From assembly GCF_943373825.1 (NCBI RefSeq), contig NZ_CALSBP010000002.1, positions 3,523,501 to 3,587,500 of the forward strand: a stretch of 64,000 nucleotides of DNA, given 5' to 3'. Source of the DNA: Aquimarina spinulae. Its GTDB lineage: Bacteria; Bacteroidota; Bacteroidia; Flavobacteriales; Flavobacteriaceae. Position 1 is the first letter of the stretch, and each line of letters starts with the position of its first letter. The translations under genes were made by a program, and so were the position numbers. This document shows positions 17,845 to 27,563 of the stretch, piece by piece. The notes beneath the pieces were generated by a model that saw only the letters and a list, made by a program, of their open reading frames with translations, was not told the origin of the DNA and did no database searches.

Positions 17845-18498
17845 ATGAAGAATACTATAAAAATATTAGCAGCGGCAGTAGTGATGATTTGCGTTGTTTC
17901 TTGTAAAAAAGATTCAAAGCCTAATTATCAATTTATGCCTAATATGTATGAACCTATAAGTTATGAAACTTATGGTGACTACGGTATTTTTCCTGACGGT
18001 CAGGAAGCCATGTTACCTGCCGAAGGCTCAATACCAAGAGGATGGATGCCATATGATTTTGAGAATTCACAAGAAGGTTATTTACTTGCTAAAGACACTT
18101 TAAAGAATCCAATCCGATATACAAAAGAAAATGAAGATGCCGGAAAAGAATTGTATGATATCTATTGTGCAATTTGTCATGGAGGAAAAGGAGATGGAAA
18201 AGGACCTTTGGTACAAAGAGAAAAGATTTTAGGAGTTCCAAGTTATGATGATATCGGTAGAGCAATTACAGAAGGAAGTATTTATCATGTAATGTATTAC
18301 GGAATCAACTCTATGGGATCGTATGCATCACAAACTAATGAGCATGAACGTTGGCAGATTGTTCAATATGTACAAAAATTAAAGGCTGACCTCGAAGGGA
18401 AAACCCCTCGAATAGATACAGATGCTATTCCTGCTGTTGTAGAGACAAAAGTAGAAGAACAGCATGAATCAACAGAAGATCATAGTAACGCACACTAG
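17845..18498 (+). CDS. actE: Alternative complex III subunit E, monoheme cytochrome c lipoprotein
   Basis: A 217-residue lipoprotein: signal sequence with lipobox VVSC near residue 20 followed by KKDSK. One heme site YCAICHGGKGDGKGP lies near residues 111-125, with a distal Met candidate in a later MYYG/SMGSYA segment, typical of a class I cytochrome c. It accepts electrons from the multiheme ActA and may hand them to the oxidase, here the coxB/ctaD product encoded downstream. A His/Glu-rich tail ends the protein. It lies between actD and actF with short gaps. Confidence 0.92.
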   Translation: MKNTIKILAAAVVMICVVSCKKDSKPNYQFMPNMYEPISYETYGDYGIFPDGQEAMLPAEGSIPRGWMPYDFENSQEGYLLAKDTLKNPIRYTKENEDAGKELYDIYCAICHGGKGDGKGPLVQREKILGVPSYDDIGRAITEGSIYHVMYYGINSMGSYASQTNEHERWQIVQYVQKLKADLEGKTPRIDTDAIPAVVETKVEEQHESTEDHSNAH

Positions 18499-18539
18499 TG
18501 CACTAGTAAAAAAGTTAAGAATAACGATATTATAAAGAT

Positions 18540-19871
18540 ATGTATACGCTATCAAATAGATTAAGATTATTTTCTATCATCCTTATGGTTGTAGGTCTTG
18601 TAGGTCTTATTATTGGATTTGGACAAAGACCTGGATCTGTAGAAGAGGTAAAAGAAATGATGGCAGCGCACGACGCTCATGGAGGTGGTCATGGTGAATC
18701 ACAAGTAGCAGAGAGCAGTCATGGTAATCAAGGACACGGAGAAGAAGATGCTCATGGAGGAGATGCACACTATGAACATGTATTACACCAATTACAAAAT
18801 AAGCCTTGGGCTTCATTATATGTAGCAGCATTCTTCTTTTTTATGATAGCACTAGGAGTATTAGCATTTTATGCAATACAATTTGCATCACAAGCAGGGT
18901 GGTCTCCAGTACTTTTTAGAGTAATGGAAGCGATAACAGCATATTTGGTGCCAGGAGGAATTATCCTTTTGGTAATTTTGGCATTATCAGGATTCCATGT
19001 TAATCACTTATTTGTATGGGCAGATCCAGAAGTTGTAGCTCATGATGCATTAATCCAAGGAAAATCTGGCTGGTTAAATAGTTGGGGGTTCATTATCAGA
19101 GCTGTTATCTTTTTAGGAGGATGGTTACTATATCGTCATTTCGCTGTTAAATATTCGAGAAAACAGGATGAAGATACAGAAGGGAATAAGTGGTATAAAA
19201 AGAGCTTTAAGATATCTGCAGGATTCTTAGTATTTTTTATCTATACAGAATCTATGGCATCTTGGGATTGGATTATGAGTTTTGATCCACACTGGTTCAG
19301 TACCTTATTTGGATGGTATGTATTTGCAAGTTTATTTGTTTCTGGTATTACTACGATCGCTTTAATAAGTATTTACTTAAAATCTAAAGGATATTTAGAA
19401 TTTGTAAATAATAGTCATATTCATGACCTGGCTAAGTTTATGTTTGGTATCAGTATCTTCTGGACATATCTTTGGTTCTCTCAGTTTATGTTGATATGGT
19501 ATTCTAATATACCAGAAGAGGTGACTTATTTTATTACTCGTATAGAGGATTATAAACTTCCATTTTTTGGAATGTTAGTAATGAATTTTATTTTCCCAAT
19601 ACTAGTATTAATGAATAGTGATTTTAAACGTGTAAACTGGTTTGTTGTAATGGCAGGTATTGTTATTCTTTGTGGTCATTATATCGATGTTTATAACATG
19701 GTAATGCCTGCAACAGTTGGCGAATCATGGTTTATAGGTATTAGTGAAATAAGTGCTGTGTCATTGTTTTTAGGACTATTTTTATTCGTAGTCTTTAGAG
19801 CATTAACAAAAGCTCCATTATTACCTAAAGGAAACCCTTATATAGAGGAAAGTAAACATTTCCATTATTAA
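18540..19871 (+). CDS. actF: Alternative complex III subunit F (second NrfD-like quinol subunit)
   Basis: A 443-residue polytopic membrane protein with about ten hydrophobic segments, paralogous to ActC. After the first helix is a His- and Gly-rich insert (about residues 41-80, with HDAHGGGHGE and DAHGGDAHYEH) before the second helix; it could bind metal ions or simply be a flexible loop. Later segments contain SMASWDWIMSFDPHWFSTLF and GHYIDVYNMVMP, both typical of ActF. It closes the six act genes and is 33 bp before coxB, so the alternative complex III and oxidase are probably made together as a supercomplex, as established for Flavobacterium johnsoniae. Confidence 0.92.
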   Translation: MYTLSNRLRLFSIILMVVGLVGLIIGFGQRPGSVEEVKEMMAAHDAHGGGHGESQVAESSHGNQGHGEEDAHGGDAHYEHVLHQLQNKPWASLYVAAFFFFMIALGVLAFYAIQFASQAGWSPVLFRVMEAITAYLVPGGIILLVILALSGFHVNHLFVWADPEVVAHDALIQGKSGWLNSWGFIIRAVIFLGGWLLYRHFAVKYSRKQDEDTEGNKWYKKSFKISAGFLVFFIYTESMASWDWIMSFDPHWFSTLFGWYVFASLFVSGITTIALISIYLKSKGYLEFVNNSHIHDLAKFMFGISIFWTYLWFSQFMLIWYSNIPEEVTYFITRIEDYKLPFFGMLVMNFIFPILVLMNSDFKRVNWFVVMAGIVILCGHYIDVYNMVMPATVGESWFIGISEISAVSLFLGLFLFVVFRALTKAPLLPKGNPYIEESKHFHY

Positions 19872-19904
19872 AATTTGAATTGTAAAAAAAGAAGATAGAT
19901 AAAA

Positions 19905-20978
19905 ATGACTGTATTCTTAACCTTAGTAGTTATAGCACTTTTTGGAATCACGTTGTGGCAAATGTCAAAGATATTGAAATTGTCTCAAGCTAAAACAGAT
20001 AACTCTCAAGTAGCAAACGACAAAGACAATAATTTGCAAGGTAAGCTTATGCTTGCATTTGTAATATTTCTTTATCTGCTTACCATATATTGTTTTGTAC
20101 AATATGACTCATATTTCCTTCCAGAATCAGCTTCTGAACACGGTGTTGATTATGATAGATTAATGTTGATCTCGATGGTATTGATTATGATTGTACAGAT
20201 CCTTACACAGGGATTGTTACATTTCTTTTCATATAAGTATCGAGGTAAAAAAGAAAATAAAGCATTATTCTTTGCTGATAATGATAAATTAGAATTTATC
20301 TGGACCATTATACCGGTTATTGTACTTGCTGGATTAATTATATATGGATTGTTTACATGGACCGATATCATGAATATTGATGAAGAAGATGGAGATCCAT
20401 TAATTGTTGAGTTATACGCGTATCAATTCGACTGGCGTGCTCGATATTCTGGTGAGGATAATGAATTAGGTAAAGCAAATGTTCGTTATATAGAAGGAAT
20501 CAACACCTTGGGTCTAGATGTTTCTGATACCTACGGAAAGGATGATAAAATTACTAACGAATTACATTTACCTGTAAATAGAAAGGTTATTTTTAAAATG
20601 CGCTCTCAGGATGTATTACATTCTGCATACATGCCATTTTTTAGAGCGCAGATGAATGTTGTACCAGGTATGATTACGGAGTTTGCTTATACACCAACTG
20701 TTACTTCTGAAGAAATGAGAAACAGTGAGTTTATGGTAGAGAAAGTAACTACGATTAATAAAATCAGAAGAGAAAAAAGTAAGAAACTGGTAGCTGCAGG
20801 AGATGAAGCTTTAGAAGAATATACATTCGAATACTATTTGTTGTGTAATAAGATATGTGGAGTATCGCATTATAATATGCAAATGAAGATTATAGTAGAA
20901 TCTGAAGAAGATTATAAGGCATGGTTAAAAACACAGCCTACTTTTGGAGAGCAATTATCAGCCCAAGCAAGCAACTAA
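19905..20978 (+). CDS. coxB: Cytochrome c oxidase subunit II
   Basis: A 357-residue protein with an N-terminal hydrophobic segment, two transmembrane helices (about 45-67 and 118-140), and a periplasmic cupredoxin domain. The CuA ligands are visible as C314, C318, H322 and M325 in CNKICGVSHYNM, with the upstream histidine in DVLHSAYMP. The helix-II-proximal aromatic/acidic stretch AYQFDWRARY matches subunit II. There is no fused cytochrome c domain, so electrons would come from the ActA/ActE cytochromes. An insertion of about 30 residues rich in Lys and Glu (MVEKVTTINKIRREKSKKLV) occurs before the CuA loop, as is common in Bacteroidota. Confidence 0.95.
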   Translation: MTVFLTLVVIALFGITLWQMSKILKLSQAKTDNSQVANDKDNNLQGKLMLAFVIFLYLLTIYCFVQYDSYFLPESASEHGVDYDRLMLISMVLIMIVQILTQGLLHFFSYKYRGKKENKALFFADNDKLEFIWTIIPVIVLAGLIIYGLFTWTDIMNIDEEDGDPLIVELYAYQFDWRARYSGEDNELGKANVRYIEGINTLGLDVSDTYGKDDKITNELHLPVNRKVIFKMRSQDVLHSAYMPFFRAQMNVVPGMITEFAYTPTVTSEEMRNSEFMVEKVTTINKIRREKSKKLVAAGDEALEEYTFEYYLLCNKICGVSHYNMQMKIIVESEEDYKAWLKTQPTFGEQLSAQASN

Positions 20979-21021
20979 GAAAGAAGAAAATTAATATATT
21001 ATATTAAAAAGAAATAGCGTT

Positions 21022-22839
21022 ATGTCAGTAACTCAAGGAGATAACCACGATCACGATCACGACGATCACGGACATCATAAAGAAACATTTATTACCAAAT
21101 ATATTTTTAGTCAAGATCACAAGATGATCTCTAAGCAGTACTTGATTACTGGTTTGATTATGGGTATTATTGGTATTGCAATGTCTTTATTATTTAGAAT
21201 GCAATTGGCATGGCCAGACCACCAGTTTACCATTTATGAAATTTTATTAGGTAAATTTGGTGAGGATGGAGTTATGGATCCGGGGATATACCTGGCTTTG
21301 GTAACAATACACGGTACTATAATGGTATTTTTTGTATTAACAGCAGGATTGAGTGGTACCTTTAGTAACCTTCTTATTCCATTACAGATTGGAGCTCGTG
21401 ATATGGCCTCTGGATTCTTAAATATGATATCATACTGGTTATTCTTTTTAAGTAGTGTTATCATGGTATTGTCGTTATTTGCAGAAGCAGGACCAGCATC
21501 AGCAGGATGGACAATTTACCCTCCATTAAGTGCATTACCACAAGCTATAGGAGGTTCTGGAACCGGGATGACATTATGGTTAGTTTCTATGGCGATATTT
21601 ATTGCTTCTTCTTTACTTGGTTCTTTGAATTATGTAGTAACAGTAATCAACTTACGAACCAAAGGAATGTCGATGACACGTTTACCTTTAACAATCTGGG
21701 CATTCTTCGTAACGGCTATAATTGGTATTGTTTCGTTTCCGGTATTATTATCAGCGGCATTATTGTTAATTATGGATAGAAGTTTTGGTACTTCTTTCTA
21801 TTTAAGTGATATTTATATACAAGGAGAAGTATTGCATAACCAAGGTGGTTCACCAGTTCTTTTTGAACATTTATTCTGGTTCTTAGGACACCCAGAAGTA
21901 TATATTGTATTACTACCTGCTTTAGGTATTACCTCAGAGATTATAGCTACAAATGCCCGTAAGCCTATATTTGGATATCGTGCGATGGTAGCTTCTATTT
22001 TAGCAATTGCATTCTTATCTACAATTGTTTGGGGTCACCATATGTTTGTATCTGGTATGAATCCTTTCTTAGGTTCTGTATTTACATTTACAACCTTATT
22101 GATTGCTATCCCTTCAGCAGTAAAAGCATTTAATTATATTACCACCCTATGGAAAGGTAACCTGCAATTTAATCCCGCAATGTTATTCTCAATAGGATTA
22201 GTATCAACATTTATTACAGGAGGTCTTACAGGAATTATTCTTGGAGATAGCACATTAGATATTAATGTTCATGATACTTATTTTGTAGTAGCGCATTTTC
22301 ACCTGGTGATGGGTATTTCGGCACTATATGGATTATTCGCAGGGGTATACCATTGGTTCCCTAAGATGTATGGTAAGATGATGAATAAGAACTTAGGATA
22401 TGTACATTTTTGGATTACCGCTATCGGAGCATATGGGGTATTCTTCCCAATGCACTTTGTAGGGATGGCTGGATTACCAAGACGTTATTATACAAACTCT
22501 AATTTCCCATATTTTGATGATTTAACAGATACTAATGTGTTGATTACAATTTTTGCTCTTTTTGCAGCGGTTGGGCAATTAGTATTCTTGTATAATTTTA
22601 TTAGCTCTATTTTCTACGGAAAGAAAGCAATTCAGAATCCATGGAAATCTAATACTTTAGAATGGACTACTCCAGTAGAACATATGCATGGTAACTGGCC
22701 GGGAGAAATTCCTCATGTACACAGATGGCCTTATGACTATAGTAAGACAAATGAAAATGGAGAATATGTAATTGCAGGGCAGGATTTTGTCTCTCAGATT
22801 ATTCCATTACAAGAAGGAGAAGAAGAAATGCATCATTAA
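21022..22839 (+). CDS. ctaD: Cytochrome c oxidase subunit I
   Basis: The catalytic heme-copper subunit, 605 residues with twelve or more transmembrane helices. Key sites are FLGHPEVYIVLLPA (CuB histidine cross-linked region and the proton-channel Glu), WGHHMF (two CuB histidines) and HDTYFVVAHFHLVMG (heme a3 and heme a ligands). It is an A-type oxidase subunit. The N-terminus carries an unusual Asp/His run NHDHDHDDHGHH (residues 8-19) in front of the first helix; it may bind metal. The gene ends the act-cox operon and is followed 21 bp later by a strong terminator. Subunits III and IV lie in another cluster near 61-62.6 kb. Confidence 0.97.
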   Translation: MSVTQGDNHDHDHDDHGHHKETFITKYIFSQDHKMISKQYLITGLIMGIIGIAMSLLFRMQLAWPDHQFTIYEILLGKFGEDGVMDPGIYLALVTIHGTIMVFFVLTAGLSGTFSNLLIPLQIGARDMASGFLNMISYWLFFLSSVIMVLSLFAEAGPASAGWTIYPPLSALPQAIGGSGTGMTLWLVSMAIFIASSLLGSLNYVVTVINLRTKGMSMTRLPLTIWAFFVTAIIGIVSFPVLLSAALLLIMDRSFGTSFYLSDIYIQGEVLHNQGGSPVLFEHLFWFLGHPEVYIVLLPALGITSEIIATNARKPIFGYRAMVASILAIAFLSTIVWGHHMFVSGMNPFLGSVFTFTTLLIAIPSAVKAFNYITTLWKGNLQFNPAMLFSIGLVSTFITGGLTGIILGDSTLDINVHDTYFVVAHFHLVMGISALYGLFAGVYHWFPKMYGKMMNKNLGYVHFWITAIGAYGVFFPMHFVGMAGLPRRYYTNSNFPYFDDLTDTNVLITIFALFAAVGQLVFLYNFISSIFYGKKAIQNPWKSNTLEWTTPVEHMHGNWPGEIPHVHRWPYDYSKTNENGEYVIAGQDFVSQIIPLQEGEEEMHH

Positions 22840-22860
22840 TCTGATGTTTATAAGATATAA

Positions 22861-22898
22861 AAAAAGCCTTTTCATTTTAATGAAAAGGCTTTTTCTTT
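22861..22898 (+). terminator. Terminator of the act-cox operon
   Basis: AAAAAGCCTTTTCATT pairs over 16 bp with AATGAAAAGGCTTTTT around TT, followed by CTTTT. It is 21 bp after the ctaD stop. Confidence 0.93.
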
Positions 22899-22923
22899 TC
22901 TGATTAATTAACTGGTATTCGAA

Positions 22924-22953
22924 GTTGATCGGGAACTCTTTTTATTATATTTG
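22924..22953 (+). promoter_or_regulatory. Candidate promoter upstream of ruvB
   Basis: GTTG at 22924-22927, 18 bp, then TATATTTG at 22946-22953. It leaves a leader of about 100 nt before ruvB. Confidence 0.5.
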
Positions 22954-23058
22954 TTAATGACACTCTGGTGTTATATCAATTAAACCAAGATTTAGATAGT
23001 AGTAATAAACTTAATACCGATATAAAGCTATCGGATCGATGATAATGAGATTTTATAA

Positions 23059-24081
23059 ATGAACGAAAACCTTGATCCAACAAACGAAAATTTTTCTAGC
23101 GAAGACCTGGATATCGAAAGAGCATTACGGCCTCTTGCCTTTGATGATTTTGCTGGCCAGGATCAGGTTCTTGAGAATTTAGAGATTTTTGTTCAGGCGG
23201 CAAATTTGAGAGATGAAGCTCTTGATCATACCCTTTTTCATGGCCCTCCCGGGTTAGGGAAAACCACATTAGCCCATATTCTTGCCAACGAATTAGGAGT
23301 AGGAATTAAGGTTACTTCGGGACCGGTTTTGGATAAACCCGGAGATCTGGCGGGGTTATTAACGAATCTGGATGATAGAGATGTATTGTTTATAGACGAA
23401 ATTCACAGATTAAGCCCTATAGTAGAAGAATATTTGTATTCTGCAATGGAAGACTATAAGATCGATATTATGATCGAGAGCGGTCCTAATGCACGTACAG
23501 TTCAAATTAATTTGAACCCATTTACATTGGTAGGAGCGACAACACGTTCTGGATTGCTAACGGCACCTATGAGAGCTCGTTTTGGGATTCAGTCGCGATT
23601 ACAATATTATACGACAGAATTGTTATCTACCATAGTGCAGCGTAGTGCTCATATACTTAATGTTCCAATTTCTATGGAAGCCGCTATAGAAATAGCAGGT
23701 AGGAGTAGAGGAACACCTAGGATTGCTAATGCTTTATTGCGTAGAGTGCGTGATTTTGCACAAATTAAAGGAAATGGTAAGATAGATATCGAAATCTCAA
23801 AATTTGCCTTAAAAGCACTTAATGTAGATGCTCACGGTTTGGATGAGATGGATAATAAAATTTTATTGACTTTGATTGATAAATTTAAAGGAGGCCCGGT
23901 AGGATTAACTACAATAGCAACTGCGGTTAGTGAAAGTCCAGAGACTATAGAAGAAGTATACGAGCCTTTCCTGATTCAGCAAGGATTTATTATGCGTACA
24001 CCACGAGGTAGAGAAGTAACAGAAGCTGCCTATAAACACTTGGGAAGAGTAAAAGGAGGAATTCAGGGAGGATTATTTTAA
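23059..24081 (+). CDS. ruvB: Holliday junction branch migration ATPase RuvB
   Basis: RuvB is the hexameric AAA+ motor that, with RuvA, moves Holliday junctions during recombination repair. The 340-residue protein has the family-specific start [12 protein letters not shown], Walker [12 protein letters not shown], Walker [10 protein letters not shown], sensor 1 GATTRSGLL and the arginine finger region MRARFGIQ, followed by the C-terminal winged helix with [17 protein letters not shown]. Length is normal. It is followed by the amidohydrolase gene after 31 bp, so some read-through is likely. RuvA is encoded separately at 48.1 kb. Confidence 0.97.
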   Translation: MNENLDPTNENFSSEDLDIERALRPLAFDDFAGQDQVLENLEIFVQAANLRDEALDHTLFHGPPGLGKTTLAHILANELGVGIKVTSGPVLDKPGDLAGLLTNLDDRDVLFIDEIHRLSPIVEEYLYSAMEDYKIDIMIESGPNARTVQINLNPFTLVGATTRSGLLTAPMRARFGIQSRLQYYTTELLSTIVQRSAHILNVPISMEAAIEIAGRSRGTPRIANALLRRVRDFAQIKGNGKIDIEISKFALKALNVDAHGLDEMDNKILLTLIDKFKGGPVGLTTIATAVSESPETIEEVYEPFLIQQGFIMRTPRGREVTEAAYKHLGRVKGGIQGGLF

Positions 24082-24112
24082 TAATTTTTTATCGAACATA
24101 AACGCTTCAGTA

Positions 24113-26125
24113 ATGAACACTTCATTAAAATTTGTAATAGTTGTTTTATCGATGACCATAATTTCGTGTCAAAAAGAAACAAAAAAAGCTGTAAAAGTAT
24201 ATGAGAGCTTAGAATATAATATCTACATGGGTGATAAACTTGCGGGATATCAAAAAAGTTTTCAAGGAAAAGATGGAGTGTACCATTATGTATATGAATT
24301 TAATGACAGGGGAAGAGGACCTCATATTAATGAAAAAGTTATTCTTAATGATAATGATGTAATAATAAGTCATGAGATTTATGGACATAATTATCTAAAA
24401 GATACTGTTTCAGAGATTTTTGAAGTTAAAGAAGGAACTGCAAAATGGAAAAGTAGTTCAGAGCAAGGTGAAGCCAAGTTTGATAATAATTCGTTCTTTT
24501 CAGCAATAAATGGTTCTTTCGGAATAACAGATTTACTTATCAAAAAGTTACTTTCTTCAGAAAATAAAGAAGTAAATCTATTGCCAAGTGGTTCAATAAA
24601 AATAACCAATATTGATAACCATAAAATAAATGATTCGACAGAACTTAGGTTGGTAGAATTTACAGGACAATCTTTTACACCTTCATACACCTGGATTGAT
24701 AAAAATGACAGATTTTTTGGATATGTTTCACCTTGGTTTACGTGTATTCAAAAAGGATATGACAGTATTGCAAAGCAGTTACAACCAATTCAAAAACAAA
24801 AAGAAGAAGAATATTTAAAAAACTTATCTCCATCATTATTTGAAACTCCTTCCAAAAAAATATTGATCAAAAATGTAGGGGTGTTTAATTCTAAAACCGG
24901 AAAAATAGAACCTAATCGATTTATTGTGGTTAACGGAAACAAAATCGAACAAGTTTCAACTGACGTAATTACAGAAGGCGATGATACAATGGTTATTGAT
25001 GGAACTAATAAAACGTTATTACCGGGATTGTTTGATATGCATACACATATTAGTGAGACCGATGGGGTGATGCAATTGGCAGCAGGAGTAACTTCTGTTA
25101 GGGATTTAGGGAATTCTTCGGATTTACCAGAGTTAAAGGAAAATTTTGATGTAAATAAATTGGTTGGCCCAAGAATATTAGTGATGAGCGGGTTTATTGA
25201 TAAAGCAGGCCCATATGCAGGACCTACAGGCTCAATTATAAATACTCTTGAAGAAGGAATACAAGCAATTTCAGACTACCATGACAAAGGGTATACACAA
25301 ATTAAATTATATAGCTCTATCCCTCCAGAATGGGTAAAACCATTGGCTGATAAAGCACATGAACTGGGGATGAGAGTGAGTGGACATATTCCGGCTTTTA
25401 TGATTGCAGAGCAGGCTATAAAGAGTGGGTATGATGAAATTCAACATGTTAATATGTTGGCTTTGAATTTTCTTTCAGATACTATTGATACTAGACAGCC
25501 GCTTCGATTTTCAATGGTAGCAGAACATAACCATAAATTAGATTTTGAATCAAAGAAGTTTAAGGATTTTATAAGATTACTTAAAGAAAAAAATATAGTG
25601 ATAGATCCAACAGTTTCTATTTTTGATGGTATGTTTACTGTGAAAGCAGGAGAAGCAGATCCTTCTTTTGCTAAAATTTTGGATAGATTACCACTAAGTG
25701 TTCAAAGAGGATATTATTCTGGAGGGCTTCCTATTCCTGATGGAAAAAAAGATCAATATAAAGCCTCTTATGATAAATTACTGGGCATTGTAAAACAACT
25801 TTATGATAATGGAGTTACGATTGTGCCAGGAACAGATTCAATGGCTGGATTTGGACTTCATGCCGAAATGGAAAATTATGTAAAAGCAGGAATTCCAACC
25901 TCTGAAGTTTTAAAAATAGCAACTTTGAATTCTGCAAAAATTGCTGGAGTAAATGATAACTTAGGATCGATTGAAGAAGGTAAATTAGCTGATCTAATAT
26001 TGGTCGATGGCAACCCAGTTAATGATATTAATGATATCAGAAAGGTAGAGCTTACCATAAAAAATGGAAATATTTATAATCCAGAAAAATTATATAAAGC
26101 TATTGGAGTGAAACATTTTAAATAA
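24113..26125 (+). CDS. Amidohydrolase family lipoprotein
   Basis: A 670-residue lipoprotein (lipobox IISC near residue 19, followed by QKETKK). Residues about 30-230 form a beta-rich region of unknown type; the amidohydrolase barrel begins near 245. Metal ligands expected of the superfamily are all seen: H310 and H312 in DMHTHIS, K398 as the carboxylatable lysine in IKLYSS, H425 in SGHIPA, H445 in IQHVN, and D575 in PGTDS. The C-terminus SIEEGKLADLILVDGNP is typical of imidazolonepropionase/dipeptidase-like members. It is probably a periplasmic or cell-surface hydrolase of a cyclic amide or peptide; the substrate cannot be told. It lies between ruvB and the P450 gene with gaps of 31 and 20 bp. 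Confidence 0.85.
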   Translation: MNTSLKFVIVVLSMTIISCQKETKKAVKVYESLEYNIYMGDKLAGYQKSFQGKDGVYHYVYEFNDRGRGPHINEKVILNDNDVIISHEIYGHNYLKDTVSEIFEVKEGTAKWKSSSEQGEAKFDNNSFFSAINGSFGITDLLIKKLLSSENKEVNLLPSGSIKITNIDNHKINDSTELRLVEFTGQSFTPSYTWIDKNDRFFGYVSPWFTCIQKGYDSIAKQLQPIQKQKEEEYLKNLSPSLFETPSKKILIKNVGVFNSKTGKIEPNRFIVVNGNKIEQVSTDVITEGDDTMVIDGTNKTLLPGLFDMHTHISETDGVMQLAAGVTSVRDLGNSSDLPELKENFDVNKLVGPRILVMSGFIDKAGPYAGPTGSIINTLEEGIQAISDYHDKGYTQIKLYSSIPPEWVKPLADKAHELGMRVSGHIPAFMIAEQAIKSGYDEIQHVNMLALNFLSDTIDTRQPLRFSMVAEHNHKLDFESKKFKDFIRLLKEKNIVIDPTVSIFDGMFTVKAGEADPSFAKILDRLPLSVQRGYYSGGLPIPDGKKDQYKASYDKLLGIVKQLYDNGVTIVPGTDSMAGFGLHAEMENYVKAGIPTSEVLKIATLNSAKIAGVNDNLGSIEEGKLADLILVDGNPVNDINDIRKVELTIKNGNIYNPEKLYKAIGVKHFK

Positions 26126-26145
26126 ATAAGAGATAAAAAATTCAC

Positions 26146-27480
26146 ATGCTAGATAGACGAATTCCCATAGTCTCTTTTTTTAGAGTTCTTAATAATGCAA
26201 GTCGTATTCTTAAAAATCCACTTCCTTTTCATCATGAAAATTTTGAAAAGCATGGAGACACTTTTAAAGTTCAATTAGGATTTGGTAAAACCGCTATTTT
26301 TACTCGTGATGCAGGTTTTGCAAAACATATGTTGCAAAAACAACATAGACGATATAGTAAATCCGAATTACAAACGAAAGATCTGGCAAAGTATGTAGGA
26401 GAAGGATTATTAACTTCTACAGGAGAAAAATGGCTAAAACAAAGACGTTTAATTCAACCCGCTTTTCATAAAAAAAAGCTGGAATCCTTGATAAATACGA
26501 TTAAAGAGGTAATTCAGGAAGAATTCCTGAGGATACCCTCTAACAAAGAGATCGATCTTTTTCCTGTAATGAGTGATTTGGCCTTTAAGGTAGTTGCAAA
26601 ATCATTATTTGGTTATACAGATACCCAAGGAGATACCATTTCACGATTGCAATATATAACAGAAGCAGCCCAGAAATCATTAGTACAGGAAATAAGACAG
26701 CCTTATAAACGATGGTGGTTTTATTTGAGTGGGAAAATCAAAAATACACTCAAGCTAACTCAGGAAGCAAGAGATATTCTTAATACAATTATAGAAGAAA
26801 GAAGGAACTCTAATAAAGTGTATAATGATCTGTTAGATATGTTGCTAACATCAAAATATGATGACGGTAGTGTGATGGATAATGAGCAACTGATAGATGA
26901 AATCCTAATTCTTTTTGTGGCGGGTCATGAAACTACATCTAATGCTTTAACCTTTACTGCTGTATTGCTGGCACTTCATCCCGAGATTCAGGAACAAGTA
27001 TATCAAGAAGTTTCTGAAACTTCAGATGATTTACCGCCAATGGAACAGATAGCAAAATTTCGATATACAAGACAGTGTATTGAAGAAGCAATGCGGTTAT
27101 ATCCACCTGCTTATTTTTCTGATCGCGTGGCTATAGAAGATGATAATTATCAGGATTTAAAACTAAAAAAAGGAACGACCATTCTGGTTTCGTTTTTTGA
27201 AATCCACAGACATAAAAGTTTTTGGAAAAACCCTTCTGCATTTGATCCCGATCGATTTCATCCTGATATAGATAAAAAACAGTATTCTGATTGGTATTTC
27301 CCTTTTGGATCAGGACCCAGAATGTGTATAGGTAATAATTTTGCGATGTATGAAATGATTCTGGCAATAAGCGCTTTGGTAAGGAAGTATAAAATAGGTA
27401 CAGATCTTGATAAAGTTAATATTAAGCCATTAATCACTTTGAAACCCGAAAACGCAATACTTACATTCGTCAACAGATAA
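26146..27480 (+). CDS. Cytochrome P450
   Basis: A soluble 444-residue heme-thiolate monooxygenase. The I-helix motif LFVAGHETTSNAL carries the oxygen-activating Thr, the K-helix EEAMRLYPP contains ExxR, and the heme-binding loop FPFGSGPRMCIGNNFAM places the axial cysteine at C394. The pattern most resembles CYP4/CYP102-like fatty acid hydroxylases, but substrate is not predictable. No reductase or ferredoxin gene is adjacent, so redox partners must be encoded elsewhere. The gene starts 20 bp after the amidohydrolase and is followed by an 83-bp gap without a visible terminator. Confidence 0.93.
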   Translation: MLDRRIPIVSFFRVLNNASRILKNPLPFHHENFEKHGDTFKVQLGFGKTAIFTRDAGFAKHMLQKQHRRYSKSELQTKDLAKYVGEGLLTSTGEKWLKQRRLIQPAFHKKKLESLINTIKEVIQEEFLRIPSNKEIDLFPVMSDLAFKVVAKSLFGYTDTQGDTISRLQYITEAAQKSLVQEIRQPYKRWWFYLSGKIKNTLKLTQEARDILNTIIEERRNSNKVYNDLLDMLLTSKYDDGSVMDNEQLIDEILILFVAGHETTSNALTFTAVLLALHPEIQEQVYQEVSETSDDLPPMEQIAKFRYTRQCIEEAMRLYPPAYFSDRVAIEDDNYQDLKLKKGTTILVSFFEIHRHKSFWKNPSAFDPDRFHPDIDKKQYSDWYFPFGSGPRMCIGNNFAMYEMILAISALVRKYKIGTDLDKVNIKPLITLKPENAILTFVNR

Positions 27481-27563
27481 GTATATTGTAGTTTACATCT
27501 TTAGTTTTATATTTAAGCTAAACTTTTACCTTATACCAATTTGATTATTTAATGACGTATTAA

